Shown here piece after piece: positions 19,177 through 28,918 of a stretch of DNA of 64,000 nt. The stretch covers positions 1-64,000 of the forward strand of contig NZ_LAZU01000051.1 of NCBI RefSeq assembly GCF_000987955.1, given 5' to 3'. Source of the DNA: Paenibacillus sp. DMB20. GTDB taxonomy: Bacteria; Bacillota; Bacilli; Paenibacillales; Paenibacillaceae. The notes beneath the pieces were generated by a model. That model did not search any database. It was given only the letters and a program-made list of their open reading frames with translations, and was not told where the DNA came from. The translations under genes were made by a program, and so were the position numbers. Each line of letters starts with the position of its first letter. Position 1 is the stretch's first letter.

Positions 19177-20708
19177 ATGCCTGAATTTTTGGTCATACCG
19201 TCCATTGTCGTTGGCGTTATTATCGTACTGGGGCTGGCATTCTGGGCCCGCTACAAAACGGTTAGTCCGGATGAAGCCATGATCGTAACGGGTTCGTTTC
19301 TCGGCAGCAAAAACATTTCCGAGGATGAATCCGGCCGCAAAATCAAAATCGTCCGAGGCGGCGGCGCGTTTATCTTGCCGGTATTCCAGAAGTCGGAGTT
19401 CGTGTCGCTCTTGTCCCACAAGCTGGATGTCATGACGCCGGAGGTTTATACGGAGCAGGGCGTTCCGGTGATGGCGGACGGCGTGGCGATCATCAAGGTG
19501 GGAAGCTCGATCGAAGACGTGGCGACGGCCGCCGAGCAGTTCATGGGCAAGCCGATCGAGGCACTGAAGGGAGAAGCGCAGGAGGTTCTGGAAGGTCATT
19601 TGCGTGCGATTCTGGGATCGATGACCGTTGAGGAAGTGTACCGGAACCGGGACAAATTCGCGCAGGAAGTACAAGGCGTGGCTGCACGGGATCTAAAAAA
19701 AAATGGGTCTGCAGATCGTATCCTTTACCATCAAAGACGTCCGCGACAAGCACGGTTATCTGGAAGCCCTTGGTAAGCCCCGCATTGCGACGGTAAAACG
19801 GGATGCCGAGATCGCCGAAGCCGAAGCGGTCCGGGACGCGCGGATCCAGAAGGCACGCGCCGAAGAGGATGGACAGAAGGCCGAACTGCTGCGTGATACG
19901 AATATTGCGGAAGCGGCTAAGGAAAAGGAACTGAAAGTTGCATCTTTTAAGAAGGAACAGGATACGGCGAAAGCGGAAGCCGACCAGGCCTACCATATCC
20001 AGGAGGCGCGTGCCAAGCAGACGATGGTCGAGGAGCAAATGAAGGTGGAACTCGTCCGGAAAGAACGCGAAATCGATCTACAGGAAAAGGAAATTATGGT
20101 TCGTCAGAAGCAGTATGACGCTGAAGTGAAGAAAAAAGCGGACGCCGACCGTTATGCGGTTGAGCAGGCGGCCGAAGCCGATAAAGCCCGCAAGATGCGC
20201 GAAGCAGACGCGCTTCAATATTCCATTGAAACGCAAGCTAAAGCTTCGGCAGAGCAGAAACGCCTCGAAGGACAGGCGATAGCCGATGCGGAACGCGCCA
20301 AAGGTACGGCGGAGGCCGAGGTCATCCGGCTGCGCGGTTTGGCCGAAGCGGAGGCCAAGGAGAAGCTGGCCGAGGCGTTCCAAAAGTTCGGGGAAGCCGC
20401 CGTGCTGGATATCATCGTCAAAATGCTGCCTGAGCTGGCAGGGAAAATCGCTCAACCGATTTCGTCCATCGATAAACTGACCGTCGTGGATACCGGCAAA
20501 GGCGAGGGCGCTGCGCGCGTCAGCAACTACGTGACCGAGCTGATGTCCACCGCGCCGGAAATGTTGAAAAGCGTATCGGGGATCGATGTGGAGCAGCTGA
20601 TCCAAGGCCTGACGAAGCGGCCTGCCCCGGCTGCCGGTTCAGAAGCCGGCCGTCATCGAGCCGGAGCCTGCGGTCATGGAGGTCGGCGCAGCCAAAGAAA
20701 GCGAATAA
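19177..20708 (+). CDS. floT: flotillin
   Basis: A flotillin-like scaffold of functional membrane microdomains. It has an N-terminal hydrophobic hairpin (residues 5-25), an SPFH/PHB domain (about 30-190), then a long Glu-Ala-rich coiled coil (about 200-420) and a C-terminal oligomerisation tail. Removing one A from the A9 run (19695-19703) joins the SPFH halves as DLKKMGLQIVSFTIKD. A further one-base insertion near the CCCC at 20625-20628 sends the tail to PVQKPAVIEPEPAVMEVG and TAA 20706-20708. The apparent longer C-terminus beyond that is frameshifted read-through of the terminator. About 510 residues, normal for the family. Confidence 0.9.
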
Positions 20709-20716
20709 AACCAAAG

Positions 20717-20757
20717 AATCGGGCAGCTCTGGACACAGAACAGGGCTGCCCGATTTA
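20717..20757 (+). terminator. nfeD-floT terminator
   Basis: AATCGGGCAGC and GCTGCCCGATT pair perfectly nine bases after the corrected floT stop. Confidence 0.82.
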
Positions 20758-20879
20758 CGATAAACGGTTACGTCTAGGGCACTGCAGCTTAAGGATGAAA
20801 AGCCAAAATGCCCTTTTGCCCAGCAGCGCGATTTCTGTTAAGATTGCGGGTATAGGGTTATCTAAAAAGAGGTGCGGAC

Positions 20880-21733
20880 GTGAGCAGTTTACAAGTCGCT
20901 AAAGTATTGAACAATAATGTCATTATCGCGAAACATCCCCGGCACGATGAGGTGGTTGTCATCGGTAAAGGCATAGGATTTAACCGTAAAGCCAAAGATT
21001 TGATACCGCTGTCAGCCGTTGAAAAAAATGTTCATCCTGACGAAGCCCGAGGAGCAGGAACAATATAAACAGCTCGTGCCGCAGGTCGATGAGCAGCTCA
21101 TTGAAGCCGTCAATGAAATCATTCTTCACGCTTCCAAAACCGGCTCCGGGCCGATGAACGAGCATATCCATATCGCTTTGACCGACCATATCGCTTTTGC
21201 CGTCAAACGCCATGCCCAGGGACTTTATATCCATAATCCCTTTTTGTTTGAAACCAAAGAGCTTTATCCCGAAGAGTATGAGATGGCGGAATATGCGGTC
21301 GAGACGATCAAACATCGTCTTGGCGTGGATCTTGGGGAGAAAGAGGCCGGATTTATCGCTCTGCATTTTCATGGGGCGTTGACGAACCAGCATATTTCGG
21401 AGGTCAGAAAATATTCGGAGCTGGTGTCGGACCTTGTGCAGACCGTCGAGGATAAGCTGGAATACAACATTCCTAGAGATTCGCTGGATTATTCAAGACT
21501 CATCACCCATCTGCGGTTTGCGCTTGAGAGAATCAGGCGGGGAGAGGCCGTCGAAGAAACGGATTCGCTGGACGGCTTGCTTAAGCGGGAGTATCCGGAA
21601 ATGTACGCTTTGGCCTGGAAGCTCACAAAAATCATGGAGGTCCGGTTAAAAAAAACCGGTTTATCCGGCGGAAGTGGGATACCTTACGATTCATCTCCAG
21701 CGGCTGGCCCAGCGGAAAGAACAAGGTGAATAA
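20880..21733 (+). CDS. glcT: GlcT, PTS-controlled transcription antiterminator
   Basis: A BglG/SacY-family RNA-binding antiterminator that lets transcription through the ptsG leader when glucose is present. Residues 1-60 form the CAT RNA-binding domain (VAKVLNNNVIIA), followed by PRD1 (about 65-170, with HASKTGSG and HIALTDHIAF) and PRD2 (about 175-280, with GFIALHFHGAL). GTG 20880 follows AGAGGTG. One extra A in each of two runs (21022-21028 and 21648-21655) breaks the frame. Removing them gives AVEKMFILTKP and RLKKPVYPAEVGYLTIHLQR, about 284 residues. The PRDs would be phosphorylated by HPr and EIIGlc from the genes directly downstream. Confidence 0.92.
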
Positions 21734-21767
21734 TTCGTGAAGATTGGCGAATGAGGGCATAAATCCC

Positions 21768-21796
21768 TTGCAGCCCGACGGGCAGGATGATACAAT
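21768..21796 (+). promoter_or_regulatory. probable ptsGHI promoter
   Basis: TTGCAG (21768-21773), 17 bp and TACAAT (21791-21796) lie 35 bp upstream of the RAT site and 215 bp before ptsG, leaving a long untranslated leader. Confidence 0.55.
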
Positions 21797-21830
21797 ACGG
21801 ACAGTAATTCAACAAAACTCCAAATCAAAA

Positions 21831-21860
21831 ACGTGTAACTGATTCGATCAGGCATGAGTA
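21831..21860 (+). promoter_or_regulatory. RAT (ribonucleic antiterminator) site for GlcT
   Basis: ACGTGTAACTGATTCGATCA and the following GGCATGAGTA match the ptsG RAT known from Bacillus subtilis, including the CTGAT-TCG-ATCAG helix. GlcT binding here should prevent a terminator. The overlapping terminator itself is not obvious; imperfect pairing GTTGTTTCTATCCCT with AGGGTAAGAAAACAA (21879-21921) is the best candidate. Confidence 0.8.
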
Positions 21861-21924
21861 TATGACAGAAATTTTTGGTTGTTTCTATCCCTTTCCGGGT
21901 AACCTAGGGTAAGAAAACAAACAG

Positions 21925-21984
21925 GATTCTGGTGTATGCTTGTGCCTTTTTTTGGTTTGAAGTTTTACCATTACACCCAGAATC
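21925..21984 (+). promoter_or_regulatory. second leader hairpin before ptsG
   Basis: GATTCTGGTGTA (21925-21936) pairs with TACACCCAGAATC (21972-21984, one bulged C). The loop contains a T7 run. It ends 10-15 bases before the ptsG RBS and might act on read-through or on translation. Confidence 0.4.
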
Positions 21985-22010
21985 GACCACATGATGGAAG
22001 GAGAAATACC

Positions 22011-24076
22011 ATGTTTAAACGGCTCTTTGGCGTTTTGCAGAGAGTAGGTAAAGCTCTCATGCTACCCGTTGCCATTTTGCCAGCAGCCGGGCTTCTGCTC
22101 GGGATAGGCAATATGCTGGTGAATCCCGACTTCCTGCAATATGCACCTTGGCTGGATACCGCTTGGGTTCAATCGGCCGCTACCGTTATGATGAATGCGG
22201 GTCAAATCGTCTTTACGAACCTGTCACTCCTGTTTGCCGTCGGCGTGGCCGTTGGTCTGGCAGGGGGGGAAGGCGTTGCGGGACTGGCAGCAATCATCGG
22301 TTTCCTGGTCATGAACGTGACCATGGGCTCGGTCATCGGCGTTACGCCTGCGATGATCGGTACGGATCAGGCTTACGCCAGCGTGCTCGGAATCCCGACG
22401 CTGGCCACCGGGGTGTTTGGGGGCATTATCGTCGGCGTGCTTGCAGCAAGCATGTACCGCAGATTTTTCAAAATCGAGCTTCCGCCCTACTTAGGTTTTT
22501 TTGCAGGAAAACGGTTCGTCCCGATCATGACGGCGGCTGCCTCGGTACTGCTCGGCTTGCTCATGACGGTCGTCTGGCCGCCGATCCAATCAGGCCTGAA
22601 CGCAGCTTCGCACTTCATGCTGGAGCAGAACCTGACCCTGTCCGCGTTTGTATTCGGCGTGGTGGAACGGGGATTGATTCCTTTCGGGTTGCACCATATC
22701 TTCTACTCGCCTTTCTGGTTTGAATTCGGCGAGTACGTTAACCACGCAGGACAATTGGTGCGCGGCGACCAGAACATCTTCATGGCGCAGCTTCGCGACG
22801 GCGTGGAATTTACGGCAGGCACGTTCATGACAGGCAAGTTCCCGTTCATGATGTTTGGTCTTCCGGCCGCAGCGCTGGCGATTTACCATGAAGCGAGACC
22901 CGAGCATAAGAAATATGTCGCGGGCATTATGGGATCCGCAGCGCTGACATCCTTCCTGACGGGAATCACGGAACCGCTCGAGTTCTCCTTCCTTTTCGTG
23001 GCGCCTTTGCTGTTTGCGGTTCACGCGGTGTTCGCGGGTCTGTCTTTTATGACCATGCATATCCTCGGAACGAAAATCGGCATGACGTTCTCGGGCGGTT
23101 TGATCGACTACCTGATCTTCGGCGTGATCCCGAACCGGACGCTTGGTGGAACGTCATTATCGTCGGCTTGATCATGGCGGTGATCTATTACTTCGGTTTC
23201 CGGTTTGTTATCCGCAAGTTTAACCTTCGGACACCCGGAAGGGAAGAAGCCGCGGCAAGCGATGAGAGTGCAGGCACCGGAGGCGGGGGCAAAGACGAAT
23301 TGCCTTATAACATTCTGACGGCGCTTGGCGGTCAGCGTAACATCGCCCATCTCGATGCATGCATTACGCGCCTTCGCGTTGAAGTGAAGGACAAGGCGGA
23401 AGTGGACAAAGAACGCCTGAAAAAGCTCGGCGCTTCCGGGGTTCTGGAAGTAGGCAACAATGTGCAGGCCATATTCGGTACCCGATCGGATACGATCAAG
23501 TCCCAAATTCAGGACATTATGTCCGGAATTGCGCCGGCACCGGCACCGGCCGCACCTGCCTCCGAGGAGGGCAAACCGGCCGTTGTAGAGCAGCAGGCTG
23601 CGCAGGACGGAGACGCCGTGATCATGGAGGACATTGTCTCTCCGGTCAACGGCGAGTTGATGGACATCTCGAATGTGCCGGACCCTGTATTCTCCGAACG
23701 GATGACGGGCGACGGATTTGCTGTTCTTCCGCATGACGGGACGATTTCTTCGCCTGTTTTCGGTAAAGTGTTCAATGTTTTTCCGAGCAAGCATGCCGTC
23801 GGCATTATGTCGGACGGAGGCAAGGAAGTACTCGTCCATATTGGCGTAAATACGGTAAAATTGAAAGGACAGGGCTTCAAAGTCCTCGTTCAGGAAGGCG
23901 ACCTTGTATCGGCCGGACAGCCGATCATGGAGGTAGACCTGGAGTATGTGAAAGAACATGCGCCTTCCATCATTTCGCCCGTTATTTTCTCCAACCTTCC
24001 GGAGGGTGTGTCGGTGACACTGAATAAGACGGGCGTCGTCAAAACCGGGGAACCCAATATCATTACAATAAAATAA
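22011..24076 (+). CDS. ptsG: glucose-specific PTS permease EIICBA, frameshifted
   Basis: PtsG imports and phosphorylates glucose. The order is EIIC (residues 1-390, ten or so membrane segments, [18 protein letters not shown]), EIIB (about 420-510, phospho-Cys in [13 protein letters not shown]), an Ala-Pro linker, then EIIA (about 540-688, phospho-His in [14 protein letters not shown]). The start is ATG 22011 behind GGAAGGAG; upstream in-frame codons lie in the RAT leader. One base is missing near 23140-23146; adding it gives [20 protein letters not shown] across the EIIC-EIIB junction. It is first in ptsG-ptsH-ptsI and controlled by GlcT. Confidence 0.94.
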
Positions 24077-24118
24077 TTATTTTGGGTAATTAAAAACAAG
24101 AAAGAGGGATGATGAACA

Positions 24119-24394
24119 ATGCAAAAAACATTCAGAATTATCGATGAGGATGGAATCCACGCACGTCCGGCTACAGCTCTGGTGAACACGGCCAACAAAT
24201 TTAAAGATACGGAATCCTTTGCGGAAGCCAACGGCAAAAAAGTAACGTTGAAATCGATCCTGGGCGTTCTTTCCCTCGGATTGGAGCAAGGAGATACCTT
24301 GACATTGATTTCGGAAGGACCAAGCGAGAATGACGCATTGTCCGCTCTTTCCGAGGTGATGATTAACGAAGGGCTGGGAGAGCTCAATGAATAA
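24119..24394 (+). CDS. ptsH: phosphocarrier protein HPr
   Basis: HPr carries phosphate from enzyme I to the sugar permeases. It has 91 residues with the active His-15 in GIHARPAT and the regulatory Ser-46 in [10 protein letters not shown], the HPr kinase target that makes HPr a CcpA co-repressor in Firmicutes. RBS GAGGG precedes ATG 24119. Its last eight bases overlap ptsI. Confidence 0.97.
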   Translation: MQKTFRIIDEDGIHARPATALVNTANKFKDTESFAEANGKKVTLKSILGVLSLGLEQGDTLTLISEGPSENDALSALSEVMINEGLGELNE

Positions 24395-26102
24395 CATTAA
24401 GGGGATCGCGGCATCGGCGGGAATCGCCATCGCTAAAGCGTTCATCCTGGAACATCCGGATTATTCCGTGTCCTACCAAAAAGCGGAGGACGTAAACGGG
24501 GAGATCGTCAAACTTGATGCCGCGCTGGATAAGTCCAGATCGGAGCTCGAAGCCATTAAAGAGCGCACGCTTCGGGAGCTTGGAGAGAAGAAGGCCGAGA
24601 TTTTCGAATCTCATCTTCTGATTCTTGACGATCCGGAGCTGATCAGTCCGGTGAAGGACAAGATCGCTGCCGAATCGGTTACGGCCGAATATGCGCTTAA
24701 CGAAACGGCGGGGCAATTCATCGAAATGTTCCTGAACATGAAAAGCGCCTATTTGCAGGAACGCGCGGCCGATATGCGGGACGTGACCAAACGAATCCTT
24801 AAGCATCTGCTTGGCCTTACCTATGTAAGTCCGTCGGAAATCAGCGAGGAAGTCATTGTCGTTGCGGAAGACCTGACGCCTTCGGATACGGCCCAGTTGA
24901 ACCGGAATTTTGTCAAAGGTTTCACGACCAATATCGGAGGCCGAACTTCCCACTCCGCCATTATGGCCCGCTCGCTTGAAATTCCGGCCGTGGTCGGAAC
25001 CAAGAACGTTCTTTCCCATGTAAAGAGCGGCGACCTGGTTATCGTGGACGGTTTGGAGGGCCATGTGCTGATCAATCCGTCAGAGGCAACCGTTTCCGAA
25101 TACCGCGGCAAGCAGGAGGCCTATGCCAAGCAGGTCGAGGAATGGAGAAAGCTTCGTACCGAGCGGACCGTCTCCAAGGATGGGGTCCATGTGGAACTGG
25201 CCGCAAACATCGGCACGCCGAATGACGTTGCAGGCGTCTTGGATAACGGCGGCGAAGGCGTTGGCTTGTATCGCACGGAGTTCCTATACATGGGAAGAGA
25301 TAAGCTTCCTTCCGAGGAAATCCAGTACAATGCCTACAAAACGGTGTTGGAAAAAATGGAGGGAAAGCCGGTCGTCGTCCGCACGCTTGATATCGGCGGC
25401 GATAAAGAGCTTCCTTACATGGATCTGCCGAAGGAGATGAATCCGTTTCTTGGATTCCGGGCGATTCGTCTTTGCCTGGAACGCCAGGATATTTTCAGAA
25501 CCCAGCTTCGGGCACTGCTGCGGGCGAGCGTTCACGGCGACCTTCGCATCATGTTCCCGATGATCGCAACCTTGGGCGAATTCCGTCAAGCAAAGGCACT
25601 GCTCGAAGAAGAAAAAGCAAAGCTGCTGTCCGAAGGGATCGCCGTTTCGGAGCATATCCAACTGGGCATTATGGTTGAGATTCCTTCGACTGCCGTAATG
25701 GCGGATCAGTTTGCGAAGGAAGTGGATTTTTTCAGTATCGGCACCAACGATCTGATTCAATACACCATGGCTGCGGACCGGATGAACGAGCAGGTTTCCT
25801 ACCTGTATCAGCCATACAACCCGGCCATCCTGCGCCTGGTGAAAATGGTCATCGATGCGGCACATCGTGAAGGCCGCTGGGCCGGCATGTGCGGAGAGAT
25901 GGCGGGAGACGCAACGGCCATTCCGCTCCTGCTCGGATTGGGCCTGGATGAATTCAGCATGAGCGCAACTTCAATCCTGCCGGCCCGCAGCCAAATTTCA
26001 CGGCTGTCGAAGGCCGAAATGGAGGACTTGGCCGCCAAAGCGCTGCAAATGCGAACGGCTGAGGAAGTCGTCGAGCTGGTCAATCAATTTGCGGCCAACT
26101 AG
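24387..26102 (+). CDS. ptsI: phosphoenolpyruvate-protein phosphotransferase (enzyme I)
   Basis: Enzyme I takes phosphate from PEP and passes it to HPr. At 571 residues it is full length and intact. The phospho-His is in [12 protein letters not shown], the PEP-binding barrel has [14 protein letters not shown] and [17 protein letters not shown], and the C-terminal catalytic Cys is in [11 protein letters not shown]. The start ATG overlaps the end of ptsH, so translation is coupled. It is last of the pts operon, before two terminators. Confidence 0.97.
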   Translation: MNNIKGIAASAGIAIAKAFILEHPDYSVSYQKAEDVNGEIVKLDAALDKSRSELEAIKERTLRELGEKKAEIFESHLLILDDPELISPVKDKIAAESVTAEYALNETAGQFIEMFLNMKSAYLQERAADMRDVTKRILKHLLGLTYVSPSEISEEVIVVAEDLTPSDTAQLNRNFVKGFTTNIGGRTSHSAIMARSLEIPAVVGTKNVLSHVKSGDLVIVDGLEGHVLINPSEATVSEYRGKQEAYAKQVEEWRKLRTERTVSKDGVHVELAANIGTPNDVAGVLDNGGEGVGLYRTEFLYMGRDKLPSEEIQYNAYKTVLEKMEGKPVVVRTLDIGGDKELPYMDLPKEMNPFLGFRAIRLCLERQDIFRTQLRALLRASVHGDLRIMFPMIATLGEFRQAKALLEEEKAKLLSEGIAVSEHIQLGIMVEIPSTAVMADQFAKEVDFFSIGTNDLIQYTMAADRMNEQVSYLYQPYNPAILRLVKMVIDAAHREGRWAGMCGEMAGDATAIPLLLGLGLDEFSMSATSILPARSQISRLSKAEMEDLAAKALQMRTAEEVVELVNQFAAN

Positions 26103-26162
26103 TTTGGGCTGTAAAATTTAATCGGATGACGAATCCGGATTTTTCAGGGGCATCTTTTATTA

Positions 26163-26197
26163 GCATTCGTTCTTTGTGGACGGATGCTTCTTTTTTA
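26163..26197 (+). terminator. ptsGHI terminator
   Basis: GCATTCGT and ACGGATGC form the stem with a wobble pair, followed by TTCTTTTTT. Confidence 0.65.
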
Positions 26198-26210
26198 GGA
26201 TAGGAAAGAC

Positions 26211-26269
26211 GAAGGGACTGCCTCCGAAATCCCGTTTGAATTGGCCGCGGATTCCGGGGCAGTCCCTTC
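26211..26269. terminator. second hairpin between ptsI and chitinase
   Basis: GAAGGGACTGCC and GGCAGTCCCTTC are perfectly complementary with a 35-nt loop. It lies at the 3' end of the convergent chitinase gene. Confidence 0.55.
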
Positions 26270-26276
26270 CATCGAT

Positions 26277-28355
26277 CTAGGATTGAAGCTGGAATAAAGC
26301 CGGCACGTTAGGCGGCTCCCAACCTGCGATAGAGGTATGGGACTGAATAACTTTATAGGTCTTACCGTTATAGGTCACCAATTGGTTGACGGTGTAAGGC
26401 GTATTCGGCTGCCAGGCGGCGGTTCCCGGCCCGGTTTCGGCCTCGGTCGCAACCGTAAGTTCCGGGCTTGCCGCCGAAACATTGCCCGCCGCGTCCTTTG
26501 CCTTGACGGAGAAGGTATAGGAGGTTGCGGCATTCAAACCACTAATCGTAGCGGTTGGTTCCGTTACTGTGGCGGCTAATGAATTCCCCCGGTATACCTC
26601 GTATGAAGCAACGCCAACATTGTCGCTGGAGGCGTTCCAGCTAAGCGAAACGCTGGAGCTGGTCTTGCCGGTGGAGATCAGCCCGGAAGGGGCGCTTGGC
26701 GGCTGCGTATCTCCCGGATGGGTCCCACCCGTGTCCGTTACGACCGTAACCGGATTGCTTGCAGCGGAAATATTTCCGGCCGCGTCCATGGCTTTGACCG
26801 TAAAGGTATAGCTTGTGGCAGCCGTTAGACCGGAGATCGTGGCGGTCGTTCCGGTCACCGTCGCTGCTTTGCCCGTACCGTTGTACACTTCATAACCGGT
26901 AACCCCGACATTATCCGTGGACGGGCTCCAGCTGAGCGTGACGCTGTCCGAGGTTTTGCCGGTGCTGGTCAGGCTGCCGGGGGCCGTGGGAGGTTGAGTG
27001 TCGGGAACCGGCCCGCTGTTGTTCAAATCCGAGTTGAGCTTATTCAGGAGCGTTTTGTTCCGATCGCCGCTGAGCTCCCAGAACATCGCGCCTCCAAGGC
27101 CCTTCTGTTTAATATAATCGGTCTTATGTCCGAGGGATGACGCGTCATCATAACTTATAAACCGTTTCAGGCTCGGGTTGTACAGGTAAGGAACTTTCGA
27201 GGCGTCGTTCCAGTACCGGGTATACCCGTTTTTGTTGATATAGTTGGCTTCCAGATCATTGAAGTCAAACGAGCCGTTTTCCCATGTTCCCGCTTGGGAT
27301 GGCCCTGTTCCGGTCTGGTATTGCCCGTTGCCGACCGAAGGGACGCCATCCCATCCACGGCCGTAGAAGGCCACGCCGAGCACGATTTTCGAGGAGGGAA
27401 CCCCTGCGCTTAAATGCCCCTGGACCCCGGCGTCGACGTTGAAAGCGGATGCATGGGGAACCTTGGCAGTCTCAGCGGCCGGATCAAAGTACAGCGGGGC
27501 ATTGTGGGCGCTGATCTTTTGCCAGCCTCCATTAAAATCGTAGGTCATAATATTGATCCAGTCCACGACGGCGCCGATGTTTCCAAGCTCGGTATTGTTC
27601 TTGTAGTTTTCCGAAGCCCCGGAGGCGATGGTGAGCAAATAATCCTTGCCGTCTGTTTTCTCGGCGGCGTCCAGTTTATTGCGGATTTCCTGCAGAAGCA
27701 GGGTGTAATTCTGTTTGTCTTCCGGACGGGCGCTGTTGCCCGCAAGCCCTCCGCCGACCGGGTATTCCCAGTCCAGATCGACGCCGTCGAAGTTGTACTT
27801 CCGCAGGAAGTCGACCGCGGAGTTGGCGAACGTTTCGCGCGTAACCTGGCTTGCGGCCACATCGGAGAAGCGGTTCGACCAGGACCAGCCGCCGACCGAT
27901 ATGATCGTTTTCAGATTCGGGTTGATCTTTTTCAGCTTGTTCAGCTGGTTAATATTCCCGGCATAGGGTTGATCCCAAGCGTCGCCGGGAAATCGTTTTC
28001 CGGTATCGATCCAGGGGTCCCCGAGCACGATGGTGCCGTTAGGTACATTGATCGTTTGGCTGTTCTCATCCTGGCACGTCCAGGTCGACGGGTTCGGGCT
28101 TGCCGGATCGGGATTGCCGTGCCTTCCGTTCCAGCAGATGTCCGCAAAGGCATAGTTGATGTGGGTCATTTTGCCGGGATCGATATCGGATACATTATAA
28201 TTGCGTCCATATGCCGCCCATGACGGATAGTATCCTACCATTTTGTAGCTTTCCGCAGCCGAAGCCTGGCCCGGCCCGGTGAAGCAAGCGGGCGCCAGCA
28301 GCGCGAACATGAGGCCGAATAGCGCAAATCGGGACCATTTGTTTCGGTTTGACAT
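26277..28355 (-). CDS. secreted GH18 chitinase with two FnIII and a chitin-binding domain
   Basis: An exported endo-chitinase similar in layout to Bacillus circulans ChiA1/ChiD. Residues 1-34 are a signal peptide ending ASA. The GH18 barrel spans about 36-425, with SVGGWSWS at 153-160 and the catalytic DGVDLDWEYP at 190-199 (Glu-197 as acid). Two fibronectin III modules follow (about 460-550 and 558-645), very alike (both with YTF-VKA-DAAGN), then a C-terminal CBM5/12 chitin-binding module (AWQPNTPYTVNQLVTYNGK). ATG 28355 lies behind GGAAGGAGG; the in-frame TTG seven codons earlier overlaps the RBS. It is intact, 692 residues, and monocistronic. A cre-like site lies upstream. Confidence 0.95.
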   Translation of the reverse strand: MSNRNKWSRFALFGLMFALLAPACFTGPGQASAAESYKMVGYYPSWAAYGRNYNVSDIDPGKMTHINYAFADICWNGRHGNPDPASPNPSTWTCQDENSQTINVPNGTIVLGDPWIDTGKRFPGDAWDQPYAGNINQLNKLKKINPNLKTIISVGGWSWSNRFSDVAASQVTRETFANSAVDFLRKYNFDGVDLDWEYPVGGGLAGNSARPEDKQNYTLLLQEIRNKLDAAEKTDGKDYLLTIASGASENYKNNTELGNIGAVVDWINIMTYDFNGGWQKISAHNAPLYFDPAAETAKVPHASAFNVDAGVQGHLSAGVPSSKIVLGVAFYGRGWDGVPSVGNGQYQTGTGPSQAGTWENGSFDFNDLEANYINKNGYTRYWNDASKVPYLYNPSLKRFISYDDASSLGHKTDYIKQKGLGGAMFWELSGDRNKTLLNKLNSDLNNSGPVPDTQPPTAPGSLTSTGKTSDSVTLSWSPSTDNVGVTGYEVYNGTGKAATVTGTTATISGLTAATSYTFTVKAMDAAGNISAASNPVTVVTDTGGTHPGDTQPPSAPSGLISTGKTSSSVSLSWNASSDNVGVASYEVYRGNSLAATVTEPTATISGLNAATSYTFSVKAKDAAGNVSAASPELTVATEAETGPGTAAWQPNTPYTVNQLVTYNGKTYKVIQSHTSIAGWEPPNVPALFQLQS

Positions 28356-28491
28356 GACACGATTTCCTCCTTCCAATGATCAAAACAAGGTTCAGGGGAG
28401 ACAAGGATCTCTCGTTTTTTTGTTTCCGGCATCGCCACCTTTCCGAAAGAGATCGAAGAATGCGCTTTCAACAGCGCCCGACGGTGATACG

Positions 28492-28505
28492 ATAAAACGT
28501 TGTCA
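28492..28505 (-). promoter_or_regulatory. cre-like site upstream of chitinase
   Basis: ATAAAACGTTGTCA matches the CcpA consensus TGWNANCGNTNWCA except for the first two bases. It lies about 140 bp before the chitinase start. The rest of 28356-28816 is AT-rich and shows no gene. Confidence 0.35.
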
Positions 28506-28816
28506 TGCGTGCTTTTCGACCATAAGAGCATACAAGCTGGTATAGTAAAAATACAAAGAGATTCAGCGGCCGACGAATTAGTTAAATATTTACAAAAGAG
28601 GATTTTATGTATTTTTATTAAAGCACAGGAAACACGAAATAAAAGGGATAACATATTCCATCTTCGGGATAAAATTTTACTTAAACCATGAGAAGGACAG
28701 GCCTTTGGGATCTGCATGATATGATTTATTTTCCGCACCGTTCGACATGTTCGTAGTTCCATAGACTTACATATCCGCCCAAAACAGCCGATAATAGAGA
28801 CATAGACCCAAACTTT

Positions 28817-28892
28817 TTGGCGCCACCGGCATAAGCTATATCTTGAAAGCGATTTTTTGCCCGATAGGTCTGTCTTATGAATCAGGCGCCAA
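28817..28892. promoter_or_regulatory. inverted GGCGCC repeats around a cre-like core, upstream of pulA
   Basis: TTGGCGCC (28817-28824) and GGCGCCAA (28885-28892) are inverted and about 60 bp apart. Between them TGAAAGCGATTTTT (28844-28857) matches a cre at 12 of 14 positions. A looped operator is possible. It ends 26 bp before the first pullulanase codon. Confidence 0.35.
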
Positions 28893-28918
28893 TACTATTA
28901 AAATGATTCTTTTTAAAA

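Noticed and set aside
27414-28223. A 269-codon open frame antisense to the chitinase
   Set aside because: It lies wholly opposite the GH18 catalytic domain and has no RBS or conserved features.
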